Positions 1 to 6,388 of a stretch of DNA of 8,475 nucleotides are shown piece by piece; position 1 is the first letter of the stretch, and every line of letters starts with the position of its first letter. Location of the stretch: the NCBI GenBank assembly GCA_937884385.1, contig CALGCW010000114.1, positions 1-8,475 on the forward strand. Reading direction: 5' to 3'. The notes under the pieces were generated by a model. That model was not told the origin of the DNA and did no database searches. It saw only the letters and a list, made by a program, of their open reading frames with translations. This DNA comes from an uncultured Clostridia bacterium. GTDB lineage: Bacteria; Bacillota; Clostridia; Oscillospirales; CAG-272. Made by a program: the position numbers and the translations under genes.

Positions 1-73
1 GAAAAAAGTAACACCCCCAAGTAAAGTCACTAACCGTTAAATCAAAATTAGAAAATATCCTTTACCTCAAAGC

Positions 74-101
74 AAAAAGAGAGGCGGTTGCCTCTCTTTT
101 T
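74..101 (-). terminator. Rho-independent terminator of the BspA-like gene
   Basis: A perfect 12-base inverted repeat (74-85 with 90-101) encloses a 4-base loop. Read on the minus strand the stem ends in five T. It lies just past the stop codon of the minus-strand gene at 116-973. It is nearly symmetrical, with a T run on both strands, so it could also stop plus-strand transcription entering from the left. Confidence 0.85.
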
Positions 102-115
102 GGTCGATTAAAGTA

Positions 116-973
116 TTATTTGCCGTCGTCGCCCGCACAATAGATGATGGCATCGTCGATAACGTCATTACCTGCACCGATCTCTACCATTTTCCAAGAT
201 GCGCTTGTGCCGTGATACGTCACCTTTTTAACGTAAGTGCATTTATAGAATGCCATATTCGCTATTTCGGTCACGTCACGCGAAATGTTGACGAAATTAT
301 CCGTCTTACCTGCAGGATAGGTTATGAGTACGCTTCCCTCCTTATTATAAAGCACGCCGCTTGACGAGGAGTAATTTGTGTTTTCCTTATCCACAGTTAT
401 TCCCGTAAGGTACTTGCATCCCGAGAAAGCATAATTACCAATCTCGCGAACGGTGGACGGTATCTCGATATCTCTTATCGTTGAGCCGTAAAACGCATAG
501 CTTCCAATTCTCGTCACCGTCTCAGAAAGCTCAATTCCCTTGATAGAGGTGCAGTTTTTAAATGCGTTATCTCCTATCTCAACGACGATATCGCCATTAG
601 GACTCTCCATAGGCACAATAATAAATGAATCAGTACATTCGCCCATACCGTCAAGCGAGCAAGTTCCATCGCCGTTGCTGACAAATGCAAGACCCTTGCT
701 TGATGGGTCTTCAATTGGTCCGTCGGGCTCTCCTGTTGTGTCATCGGGGTCTTTTGGTTCGTCGGGCTCTCCCTCTCCCACCTGAGGGGTGGTGCTTGAG
801 GTGGTAGTAGTGGTCGTTGTGCCGACGTTATCGCCAAGCACGGGTACGGAGTTGTCGTCCCTTGCAATATCCATTGCTATAACTATCATTACCGCAAGTA
901 TCGCAACGAGAAGGATGGGAAGGGCTATCGTTATTCCCTTGAAAAGCTTTGATTTGAGTTCGTTTTTGTCCAT
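116..973 (-). CDS. BspA-like leucine-rich-repeat (LRR_5) protein, membrane-anchored
   Basis: A 285-residue protein predicted to sit outside the cell on a single N-terminal membrane anchor. Residues 1-13 are basic and 14-36 form one hydrophobic segment. Residues 50-92 are a Thr-rich then acidic, Pro-rich linker, starting with seven consecutive Thr. A short domain with the SNGDGTC motif (99-105) follows. About four LRR_5 repeats of the IGxxAFxxC type come next: near 131-152, 155-175, 178-197 and 236-253. The end resembles the short tail (YHGTSASW ... IIYCA) seen in many clostridial proteins of this family. LRR_5 proteins are usually surface proteins for binding or adhesion, but the ligand here is unknown. 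The start at 973 was chosen because AAGGAAGG lies 8 bases upstream and a good promoter lies just beyond. The longer frame from 1117 would begin upstream of that promoter. No sorting signal is visible at the C-terminus. Confidence 0.85.
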   Translation of the reverse strand: MDKNELKSKLFKGITIALPILLVAILAVMIVIAMDIARDDNSVPVLGDNVGTTTTTTTSSTTPQVGEGEPDEPKDPDDTTGEPDGPIEDPSSKGLAFVSNGDGTCSLDGMGECTDSFIIVPMESPNGDIVVEIGDNAFKNCTSIKGIELSETVTRIGSYAFYGSTIRDIEIPSTVREIGNYAFSGCKYLTGITVDKENTNYSSSSGVLYNKEGSVLITYPAGKTDNFVNISRDVTEIANMAFYKCTYVKKVTYHGTSASWKMVEIGAGNDVIDDAIIYCAGDDGK

Positions 974-981
974 TGTTTTTT

Positions 982-989
982 CCTTCCTT
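982..989 (-). promoter_or_regulatory. Ribosome binding site deciding the start at 973
   Basis: On the minus strand AAGGAAGG sits 8 bases before the ATG at 973. No comparable site was used to support the in-frame ATG at 1117, which lies upstream of the predicted promoter. Confidence 0.75.
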
Positions 990-1008
990 ATTATTAATTG
1001 GTGTATAC

Positions 1009-1038
1009 ATTTTATCACTTCCATATTTTTCCTGTCAA
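1009..1038 (-). promoter_or_regulatory. Sigma-A-type promoter for the BspA-like gene
   Basis: On the minus strand a perfect -35 box TTGACA (1038-1033) is followed by an 18-base spacer and TAAAAT (1014-1009). TGA lies directly before the -10 box, which makes it an extended -10. The predicted transcript starts near 1002, leaving about 30 bases before the start codon. Confidence 0.75.
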
Positions 1039-1168
1039 TCAAAAGAGGTCGAGTAAAAATGACGGCAAAATATCTATCATCTGCTTTTTCAACTGTTTTT
1101 TCGTTTGCTTTTATCAAACGCTGTTTTTAGTGCGTTCATTTTATCGGTTTTTGCGAACGATTTTTTTA

Positions 1169-1197
1169 TTGATTTTTGCATAAAACTGTGTTAGAAT
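1169..1197 (+). promoter_or_regulatory. Promoter for the peptidase E-like gene
   Basis: TTGATT (1169-1174), a 17-base spacer and TAGAAT (1192-1197), with TGT just before the -10 box (extended -10). The start codon is about 30 bases downstream. It is divergent from the promoter at 1009-1038. The 130 bases between the two promoters are AT-rich and hold no convincing gene. Confidence 0.65.
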
Positions 1198-1216
1198 GAG
1201 CATATAATGATATTTT

Positions 1217-1220
1217 GGAG
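1217..1220 (+). promoter_or_regulatory. Ribosome binding site deciding the start at 1227
   Basis: GGAG, within TTGGAG at 1215-1220, is 6 bases before ATG 1227. The in-frame TTG at 1215 is part of this site and so is not the start. Confidence 0.7.
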
Positions 1221-1226
1221 ATAATT

Positions 1227-1931
1227 ATGGCAGAAACGAAGAGAATCATAGCCATTGGCGGCGGTGAGATAAGAAGCAAGGAGACCCTTGAGATAGATAG
1301 ATATATTGCATCGCTTGCAAGAGAAAGAGCCGGGGAGAGACGTCCTTACGGTCTTTTTATCGGCACAGCGAGCCACGACAGTATGCCCTATTTCAACAGC
1401 TTCAGAAAGACCTACACCTCGGTCTTTGACATTAAGGCGGACGTGGCACTAACCGTTTACGGCGAAATGGACCTTGAAAAAATCAAGGGAAAATTTGAAA
1501 AGGCAGACTTTATATACATCGGCGGCGGAGACACGCTCTATATGCTCAATCGGTGGCGGGAATTCGGTCTTCTCGACCTTATCAGAGATGCCTATGAGCG
1601 CGGAGTTATCATGTGCGGTCTTTCAGCAGGTGCTATATGTTGGTTTGAGGATATATATACCGACAGCGAGCTTGCAGAATCGGACGGTCTTTATTCAATG
1701 CAAAAGGGGCTCGGATGGCTTGAGGGAACCGTTTCGCCTCATTACAATGAAAGAGTAAACGATTTTGACGAGATATTGCTGAAAATGGGCGATGGGGCGA
1801 CCGCTTACGGCATTGAGAACCTTGCGGCGCTTGAATTTGTTGACGGAAAGCTGACTAAATCGATAAGCTGCGGTGGAAAAGCCTGCATTATCAAAAACAA
1901 CGCCGGTGAATTAATAAAGACCATAGTTTGA
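1227..1931 (+). CDS. Peptidase E-like protein, S51 family
   Basis: A 234-residue cytoplasmic protein of the S51 family (peptidase E/cyanophycinase, class I glutamine amidotransferase-like fold). Known members are serine peptidases; PepE cleaves Asp-X dipeptides. The N-terminus has the family's IAIGGGEI (8-15), and FIYIGGGDT (95-103) follows. The nucleophile elbow is GLSAGA, with Ser133 as the likely catalytic serine. His172 in SPHYNE is the likely catalytic histidine. E. coli PepE is about 229 residues, so the length fits a complete enzyme. There is no signal peptide. The gene stands alone, with its own promoter upstream and a strong terminator downstream. The substrate cannot be read from sequence. 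Clostridial relatives are often annotated only as type 1 glutamine amidotransferase-like, so dipeptidase activity is inferred. Confidence 0.85.
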   Translation: MAETKRIIAIGGGEIRSKETLEIDRYIASLARERAGERRPYGLFIGTASHDSMPYFNSFRKTYTSVFDIKADVALTVYGEMDLEKIKGKFEKADFIYIGGGDTLYMLNRWREFGLLDLIRDAYERGVIMCGLSAGAICWFEDIYTDSELAESDGLYSMQKGLGWLEGTVSPHYNERVNDFDEILLKMGDGATAYGIENLAALEFVDGKLTKSISCGGKACIIKNNAGELIKTIV

Positions 1932-1942
1932 GCTGTTTTTTT

Positions 1943-1970
1943 CGGGGCGCAGTGCGCCCCGCATTTTTTT
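1943..1970 (+). terminator. Rho-independent terminator after the peptidase E-like gene
   Basis: An 8-base GC-rich perfect stem (1943-1950 with 1954-1961) and a 3-base loop are followed by CATTTTTTT. It begins 11 bases past the stop codon. Confidence 0.92.
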
Positions 1971-1971
1971 A

Positions 1972-2000
1972 TTGACAAATATACATTAATATGGTAAAAT
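1972..2000 (+). promoter_or_regulatory. Strong promoter for the small protein at 2033
   Basis: TTGACA (1972-1977), exactly 17 bases, then TAAAAT (1995-2000), preceded by TGG (extended -10). It starts immediately after the T run of the previous terminator. The ribosome site GGAGG (2022-2026) and ATG 2033 follow. Confidence 0.85.
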
Positions 2001-2032
2001 AATCTTACAAATACAAATATTGGAGGTATTTT

Positions 2033-2317
2033 ATGAAAAGAGTAAACAATAGCCTTGTTAAAAGATTAGTCCTTGTGGCTATGATGATCGCAATTCTTAC
2101 GTTCTTTACGAGCTGTGACTTTACTTCGTCCAATATGGACCTCGGCGTTTCGATGCTCGGCGGCTCTGTAAGAATGATCTTTGACAGCCTTGTGAACGGC
2201 GTCCTCACTTTGGTAAGAGGCGTTTTTGAAGGTCTTTGGACGTTTATTTCCGGTATCTTCTACATCATCTACGGCGCGGTCGCGTGGGTATGGGAGTTTA
2301 TCCTCGGTCTCTTTTAA
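2033..2317 (+). CDS. Small hydrophobic protein, possible lipoprotein, unknown function
   Basis: A 94-residue protein I do not recognise. Residues 1-11 are basic, 12-25 are hydrophobic, and FTSC (25-28) resembles a lipobox with Cys28 as the lipid-bearing residue. The -3 residue is Phe rather than the usual Leu, so lipidation is uncertain. Residues 29-50 are polar to amphipathic. Residues 52-94 are hydrophobic, rich in Phe, Trp, Gly and Ile, and probably lie in or on the membrane. Ribosome site GGAGG at 2022-2026 supports the ATG. The gene is monocistronic, between a near-consensus promoter and a perfect hairpin, which argues that it is really expressed. The next gene has the same layout. It could be a small membrane or envelope protein; a role as a toxin cannot be argued from sequence alone. 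Confidence 0.75.
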   Translation: MKRVNNSLVKRLVLVAMMIAILTFFTSCDFTSSNMDLGVSMLGGSVRMIFDSLVNGVLTLVRGVFEGLWTFISGIFYIIYGAVAWVWEFILGLF

Positions 2318-2332
2318 TTAATTTAAATCATT

Positions 2333-2363
2333 AAGTGCCAAGCGGCAATCCGCTTGGCACTTT
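2333..2363 (+). terminator. Hairpin terminator with a weak T run
   Basis: A perfect 13-base inverted repeat (2333-2345 with 2350-2362) with a 4-base loop, 15 bases after the stop codon. Only a short T stretch interrupted by AC follows, so termination may be partial. The next promoter begins 5 bases beyond it. Confidence 0.75.
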
Positions 2364-2367
2364 ACTG

Positions 2368-2396
2368 TTGACATACTCAGATGTTCGTGCTAAAAT
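2368..2396 (+). promoter_or_regulatory. Strong promoter for the small membrane protein at 2427
   Basis: TTGACA (2368-2373), exactly 17 bases, then TAAAAT (2391-2396), with TGC directly before it (extended -10). The architecture is the same as the promoter at 1972-2000. Confidence 0.85.
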
Positions 2397-2426
2397 ATAG
2401 TCATAAAATAGATCGGGGGTCTTTTT

Positions 2427-2735
2427 ATGAAAGCAAAACGTTTTATCAAGCTTTTTTCATTGCTTGCGGCGGTGCTGCTTCTTTTTATCACTCTTGCTCT
2501 TCCCATCTTTGCGCAGGACTCAGCATCAACAGCTACTCATCCGAACGATCAATTGCTTGGATGGCTGGTTCTTTTGGTTTATCTTCTTGCCATCCCGTTT
2601 TACTTCATTTTTGCAATTATCGGCTCGATCGTTGCCGTTATTGCCATCATAGTAAGTGTGATCGCTGAGATAGTAATCTTTTTTGCCAATCTCTTTGGCA
2701 TTACGTTAAGCTTCGCCCTCTTTCTTTTACTTTAA
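2427..2735 (+). CDS. Small multi-pass membrane protein, unknown function
   Basis: A 102-residue protein I do not recognise. Residues 1-9 are basic and 10-29 hydrophobic, with a possible signal peptidase I site after Ala29 (PIFA then QDS). Residues 30-42 are a short polar stretch. Residues 43-102 are almost wholly hydrophobic, enough for two or three membrane segments (about 44-63, 64-82 and 83-101). The only charged residue in the last 60 is Glu81. GGGGGT at 2415-2420 is the likely ribosome site before ATG 2427. The gene is monocistronic, with its own promoter and terminator, like the neighbour at 2033. I see no clear sequence identity between the two, only shared size, hydrophobicity and layout. 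Confidence 0.75.
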   Translation: MKAKRFIKLFSLLAAVLLLFITLALPIFAQDSASTATHPNDQLLGWLVLLVYLLAIPFYFIFAIIGSIVAVIAIIVSVIAEIVIFFANLFGITLSFALFLLL

Positions 2736-2740
2736 TACAC

Positions 2741-2767
2741 AGGCTCTGCTTTTTGCAGAGCTTTTTT
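2741..2767 (+). terminator. Rho-independent terminator after the small membrane protein
   Basis: A 7-base perfect stem (2743-2749 with 2755-2761), extendable by two pairs, with a T-rich 5-base loop and then six T. It begins 5 bases after the stop codon. Confidence 0.9.
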
Positions 2768-2768
2768 A

Positions 2769-2799
2769 TTGAATAAAGCCGTGCATCAATTCATAGAAT
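2769..2799 (+). promoter_or_regulatory. Weak candidate promoter for the CwlD-like gene
   Basis: TTGAAT (2769-2774) and TAGAAT (2794-2799) are 19 bases apart, longer than ideal for sigma-A. If the gene is sporulation-controlled, as cwlD is in Bacillus (sigma-E/sigma-G), a different sigma factor may use this region. I could not identify such boxes with confidence. Confidence 0.3.
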
Positions 2800-2822
2800 A
2801 AACAAAAAACGGAGTTTATTTT

Positions 2823-3566
2823 ATGAGAAAGCAAAGAAAAAGATATGCTATAGGATATGCGCTCAGCTTTGCCCTGTTTTGCATCATTTCAGCACTCATA
2901 TCGCTCATTTTTATTCTTCCTATGCTGGATTTTGAATTTCCTCTTCCCAGCACGGATGCGGATACTGTGGGAGATGTGACGCTCGTTATAGATGCAGGCC
3001 ACGGCGGGGAGGATGGCGGGTGCGAGGGCAACGGACTCGTTGAAAAGGACCTAAACCTTGATATTTCCCTGCGTCTGTCAGCCCTGCTTCGCAAGGCAGG
3101 TGTGAATGTCGTTATGACGCGCGAGGAGGATGTTCTGCTCTACGACAAGGAGTCTGACTACCAAGGTAAAAAGAAAGCACAGGACGTTCGCCGAAGGCTT
3201 GAAATCGCAAGAGAATGTGAAAACCCCGTGCTTGTGAGTATTCATATGAATTACTTTCCGCAAACGCAGTACAGCGGTCTTCAGGTATGGTATTCAAAGA
3301 CCGATGCGCGCTCAAAAACACTTGCTTCTTTTATTCAATCGGTAGTAAAAAACGGGCTTCAGCCAAACAACAAGCGCTCTGTTAAAGAGGCTACGAGCAG
3401 CATATTCCTGCTTCACAACGCAGACTTCCCCGCCGTGCTCATCGAATGCGGTTTTCTCTCGAACACGGAGGAAGCGCGCGCTTTAGGTGACGAAAAATAC
3501 CGACAACTGCTTGCAGAAGCGATTTTTGAAGCGATTATGTCCTATATTTCGCAGAATGGGACTTGA
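2823..3566 (+). CDS. cwlD: N-acetylmuramoyl-L-alanine amidase, CwlD-like (Amidase_3)
   Basis: A 247-residue zinc amidase that removes the peptide from muramic acid in peptidoglycan. Residues 1-9 are basic and 13-35 form a hydrophobic signal anchor, so the catalytic domain (about 52-243) lies outside the membrane. The Amidase_3 ligands are visible: His60 in DAGHGG, Glu74 in LVEKDLN, His141 in SIHMN, and the catalytic Glu208 in LIECGF. The size is close to Bacillus CwlD (about 237 residues). The absence of SH3 or cell-wall-binding repeats and the stretch after SIHMN (SGLQVWYS) point to CwlD. In spore formers CwlD works with PdaA to make muramic delta-lactam in the spore cortex. Ribosome site GGAG (2811-2814) precedes ATG 2823. 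A vegetative amidase of the same family is the main alternative. Confidence 0.85.
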   Translation: MRKQRKRYAIGYALSFALFCIISALISLIFILPMLDFEFPLPSTDADTVGDVTLVIDAGHGGEDGGCEGNGLVEKDLNLDISLRLSALLRKAGVNVVMTREEDVLLYDKESDYQGKKKAQDVRRRLEIARECENPVLVSIHMNYFPQTQYSGLQVWYSKTDARSKTLASFIQSVVKNGLQPNNKRSVKEATSSIFLLHNADFPAVLIECGFLSNTEEARALGDEKYRQLLAEAIFEAIMSYISQNGT

Positions 3567-3591
3567 TTTTTTATATGTTTTATTTTATAAT
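3563..3591 (+). promoter_or_regulatory. radA promoter, overlapping the cwlD stop codon
   Basis: TTGATT (3563-3568), exactly 17 bases, then a perfect TATAAT (3586-3591). The -35 box contains the TGA stop of the upstream gene (3564-3566). The predicted start of transcription is near 3598, about 34 bases before the radA ATG. No terminator hairpin separates cwlD from radA. Confidence 0.75.
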
Positions 3592-3631
3592 GTATATGTA
3601 GAATTTTGCAGATAAAAGGACGGATTTTGAA

Positions 3632-5020
3632 ATGAAGGGTCTTAAAACTGTTTATATATGCTCTGAATGCGGTTGCGTTTCTCCAAAATGGCTTGGAAAA
3701 TGCAATCAATGCGGTGCGTGGAATTCATTCGTTGAGGATGTTATCTCCACATCACCCGAAAAAGCACCCGATGTAAAGCATCGCACTCTGAGCGCGGGCA
3801 AGGACAACGTTGCGCTTCGCTTCGACGAGACCGATCTTCCCGACTACATAAGAAGCAACACACGCCTTAACGAGCTTGACAGAGTGCTCGGAGGCGGTCT
3901 TGTCATAGGCTCCGTCGTGCTTCTTGCGGGTGAGCCCGGTATAGGTAAATCAACCTTGCTTATGCAGATATCCGATGCTCTCGGCGAGCAGAAGAAGGTT
4001 CTATACATTTCGGGTGAGGAATCCGCAGGTCAGCTTAAGCTTCGCGCAAAAAGACTTGGTATCGTAGGCAAAAATCTCTACATTCTCACAGAAACAGAGC
4101 TTGAAAAGACACTTGCACAGATAGAAAAGGTTGCGCCCGACGTTATTATCGTTGACTCCATTCAAACGATGTACAGCGATAAGGTATCAAGCGCGCCCGG
4201 CACTATCACGCAGATAAAGGAATGTACCCTTGCCTTTATAGCAAAGGCGAAAAACGACGGTATTTCCGTGATTTTGGTGGGTCACGTAAACAAAGAGGGC
4301 TCTATTGCGGGTCCTAAGATCCTTGAGCATATGGTCGACGCGGTTCTCTATTTTGAGGGTGACCGTCAGCACTCCTACAGAATAATCAGAGCTATGAAGA
4401 ACCGTTACGGCTCAACTAACGAAATAGGCGTCTTTGAGATGGGCGATGCGGGACTTATCGAGGTCTGCAACCCCTCGGAAATGCTTCTTGCGGACCGCCC
4501 GAAGAATGCATCGGGCAACTGTGCGCTCTGTACTATTGAGGGCACACGTCCCCTTATTGCCGAGGTGCAGGCTCTCGTCTCTCCGACCGTCTTTCCCGCT
4601 CCGAGAAGAACCTCAAACGGCATCGATTACAATAGACTTAACCTTATACTTGCAGTGCTTGAAAAGCGTCTTGGACTTCGTTTTTCATCAAATGATGCTT
4701 ATATCAACGTCATCGGCGGTCTTCGCCTTGACGAACCTGCAAGCGACCTTGCGGTGGCAATGGCACTCATTTCCTCACTTCGCGATAAAGTCGTACCCGA
4801 CGACCTCATAGCCATCGGCGAGCTTGGGCTCTCGGGTGAGGTGCGCGCGGTCTCAAATCTCGAGCAACGAGTTAAGGAAGCGGCGCGCCTTGGATTTACA
4901 AAGGCAGTAGTTCCCTATCGCAACCTTGAAAAGCGCAAAATCGACTGCGGTATTGAGCTTGTCGGTGTCAAGTCGATCTATGATACGTTGAAGTTGCTCG
5001 CTGATCCACTCAATTCCTGA
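3632..5020 (+). CDS. radA: DNA repair protein RadA (Sms)
   Basis: A 462-residue, full-length RadA: a RecA-like ATPase that drives branch migration of recombination intermediates with RecA. Domain order is typical. A four-cysteine zinc finger comes first (Cys10, Cys13, Cys24, Cys27). The RecA-type ATPase core follows, with Walker A GEPGIGKST (100-108, Lys106) and Walker B VIIVDS (171-176). Next is the RadA signature at 256-260, here KNRYG where KNRFG is usual, a conservative Phe-to-Tyr change. Last is the Lon-protease-like C-terminal domain (about 300-455), which in RadA is structural. The likely ribosome site AAAGGA (3615-3620) is 11 bases from ATG 3632, rather far, but the zinc finger begins at residue 10 and fixes the frame and start region. 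No hairpin terminator is visible after the stop. Confidence 0.97.
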   Translation: MKGLKTVYICSECGCVSPKWLGKCNQCGAWNSFVEDVISTSPEKAPDVKHRTLSAGKDNVALRFDETDLPDYIRSNTRLNELDRVLGGGLVIGSVVLLAGEPGIGKSTLLMQISDALGEQKKVLYISGEESAGQLKLRAKRLGIVGKNLYILTETELEKTLAQIEKVAPDVIIVDSIQTMYSDKVSSAPGTITQIKECTLAFIAKAKNDGISVILVGHVNKEGSIAGPKILEHMVDAVLYFEGDRQHSYRIIRAMKNRYGSTNEIGVFEMGDAGLIEVCNPSEMLLADRPKNASGNCALCTIEGTRPLIAEVQALVSPTVFPAPRRTSNGIDYNRLNLILAVLEKRLGLRFSSNDAYINVIGGLRLDEPASDLAVAMALISSLRDKVVPDDLIAIGELGLSGEVRAVSNLEQRVKEAARLGFTKAVVPYRNLEKRKIDCGIELVGVKSIYDTLKLLADPLNS

Positions 5021-5037
5021 CAAAGCCCAAATCATTG

Positions 5038-5087
5038 ACAATTTTGGAATTAATATTACAAACAACATCCATTAACATCAAAATTGT
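5038..5087. repeat. Inverted repeat between radA and the lipoprotein gene
   Basis: A perfect 9-base inverted repeat (5038-5046 with 5079-5087), extendable by a G-T pair at each end, encloses 32 AT-rich bases. There is no T run, so it is not a normal terminator. It could be an operator-like dyad or a leader hairpin for the downstream gene, or chance in AT-rich sequence. Confidence 0.4.
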
Positions 5088-5106
5088 TTAATTTGAACAA
5101 AAGAAC

Positions 5107-5112
5107 AGGAGG
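5107..5112 (+). promoter_or_regulatory. Ribosome binding site deciding the start at 5120
   Basis: AGGAGG, a perfect Shine-Dalgarno core, lies 7 bases before ATG 5120. An in-frame TTG at 5084 would add 12 residues before the signal peptide and is rejected. Confidence 0.85.
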
Positions 5113-5119
5113 AAATTTA

Positions 5120-6271
5120 ATGAAAAAATTAATCGCTTCAATCATTATTTTATCTTTTTGCATCATTTTCTTAGCTTCTTGCTCGCAAATTGGAGATGTT
5201 TTTAATGGTTTTTTCAACCAAACCTCTATAAACACCCAAAGCAATTATTTCTTTTTTCCTACAGAAAAAAGCCAATTACATATTGAGGAATTAACAAAGA
5301 TCGCCGAAGACTACTTTGCGCAACACAGTAATATGCTGGGGGTAGGTGAGAATTTTGAAATATACAATCTTATTTCAGAGTCGGATAGCGAAAAATACAA
5401 CCTTGATATTTTCCAAGTTCAATTTGAAAATTATAGCTTTTACCTTGCCAAACATAATGATGATGTCTATCATTTGACAACGTTTTCAGTTAGCAACGAG
5501 CTAGCTAATGCTTTGAATCATATAGCAATCACCGATATTAATGGAGATGGTTACATAGAAATATTATCTTGTTGCGTCACCGCATCATCGAAGTCACCTG
5601 CTACTTCAAATGTGGTTATCGTCGATACAAAAACAAAGACCTCTTGCGATTTCTTCGATTTTTACGAAGGTAACTTGATATATTTCAAGGAGAATGAAGA
5701 CGGTGTTATTTCAATTTATAGCACTAACGGCAAGTCTCCAACCTATAATGAAATTCAAAGCGGAAATTTTGCAGCAGAGTACTATAATTTGGCAACTACT
5801 TTAGTAGAAACGCCCGTTTTGAATACATCCGAATACAAATTCAACAAAGATAAGCTAAAAGCAGCTTGTGAGCTATATTCTGTAGATATAGAGATAATAG
5901 ATAGCGATGTCAAATTTCCGTATTTGCTTAAATCCACCTATCCTCCTAAAGCATTTTCGATTAACGTAAAAATGACTTATCTTGGAAAATCCTTCAGTTA
6001 CGTTAACGGAACATCGTATATGGATGGTGCAACGGTATCATTTGTCAATTCAGAAGACAGAATTGATTGTGAGGGATGGGGAGAATTAACGGTCGTAACA
6101 CCAATGATGATCACAACGGGAATGATTATAGACCGTACCTATATCTATAGAGACAACGTTGAAAATTTATTTGCACCCGGTGTTTACGATATGGTGATTA
6201 CATACAAAAATGAGCACAATAACATAAACGAGAGCATCGTAATTGAAAACTTCTTAACAGTTTCAAGATAA
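5120..6271 (+). CDS. Predicted lipoprotein of unknown function
   Basis: A 383-residue predicted surface lipoprotein. Residues 1-4 are basic, 5-17 hydrophobic, and the lipobox LASC ends at Cys21, the expected lipidation site. The mature part is soluble. Around 136-149 the stretch AITDINGDGYIEIL, with DINGDG at 139-144, looks like a calcium-binding FG-GAP/VCBS or dockerin-type loop followed by a beta strand. Residues 262-383 are beta-rich and may be an Ig-like domain. I recognise no enzyme signature. Leucine is coded mostly by TTA or TTG and the gene is AT-rich, unlike radA, where CTT and CTC dominate, so recent acquisition is possible. The neighbour at 6389 is also a predicted lipoprotein with the same codon bias and may be its partner. 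No convincing promoter or terminator was found. Confidence 0.82.
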   Translation: MKKLIASIIILSFCIIFLASCSQIGDVFNGFFNQTSINTQSNYFFFPTEKSQLHIEELTKIAEDYFAQHSNMLGVGENFEIYNLISESDSEKYNLDIFQVQFENYSFYLAKHNDDVYHLTTFSVSNELANALNHIAITDINGDGYIEILSCCVTASSKSPATSNVVIVDTKTKTSCDFFDFYEGNLIYFKENEDGVISIYSTNGKSPTYNEIQSGNFAAEYYNLATTLVETPVLNTSEYKFNKDKLKAACELYSVDIEIIDSDVKFPYLLKSTYPPKAFSINVKMTYLGKSFSYVNGTSYMDGATVSFVNSEDRIDCEGWGELTVVTPMMITTGMIIDRTYIYRDNVENLFAPGVYDMVITYKNEHNNINESIVIENFLTVSR

Positions 6272-6310
6272 CAAACAAAATGCAAACAAACTGTAAATAA
6301 ACCTTTTAGT

Positions 6311-6340
6311 TTGAAGAAAAGAATCGTTCTCACAGATAAT
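6311..6340 (+). promoter_or_regulatory. Candidate promoter for the gene at 6389
   Basis: TTGAAG (6311-6316), 18 bases, then GATAAT (6335-6340). Both boxes have mismatches. The 117-base gap between the two lipoprotein genes leaves room for a promoter, but co-transcription cannot be excluded. Confidence 0.35.
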
Positions 6341-6388
6341 ATATTATATTGATCTCAATACTACGCACGAAGGGCGGATAACACTGCA

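Noticed and set aside
974..1117. N-terminal extension of the BspA-like gene to an ATG at 1117
   Set aside because: It would begin upstream of the predicted promoter at 1009-1038 and lacks a good ribosome site. The ATG at 973 has AAGGAAGG at the right distance and is followed by a clean membrane anchor.
1102..1130. Hairpin CGTTTG/CAAACG followed by a short T run, possible plus-strand terminator
   Set aside because: Only 6 AT-rich pairs, and no plus-strand gene upstream that would need it.
5035..5063. TTGACA at 5035 as a promoter for the first lipoprotein gene
   Set aside because: No acceptable -10 box lies 16 to 18 bases downstream; the best candidate, TACAAA, has two mismatches.
6287..6313. 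CAAACT/AGTTTG as a terminator after the first lipoprotein gene
   Set aside because: Six AT-rich pairs with a 15-base loop and no T run; too weak.
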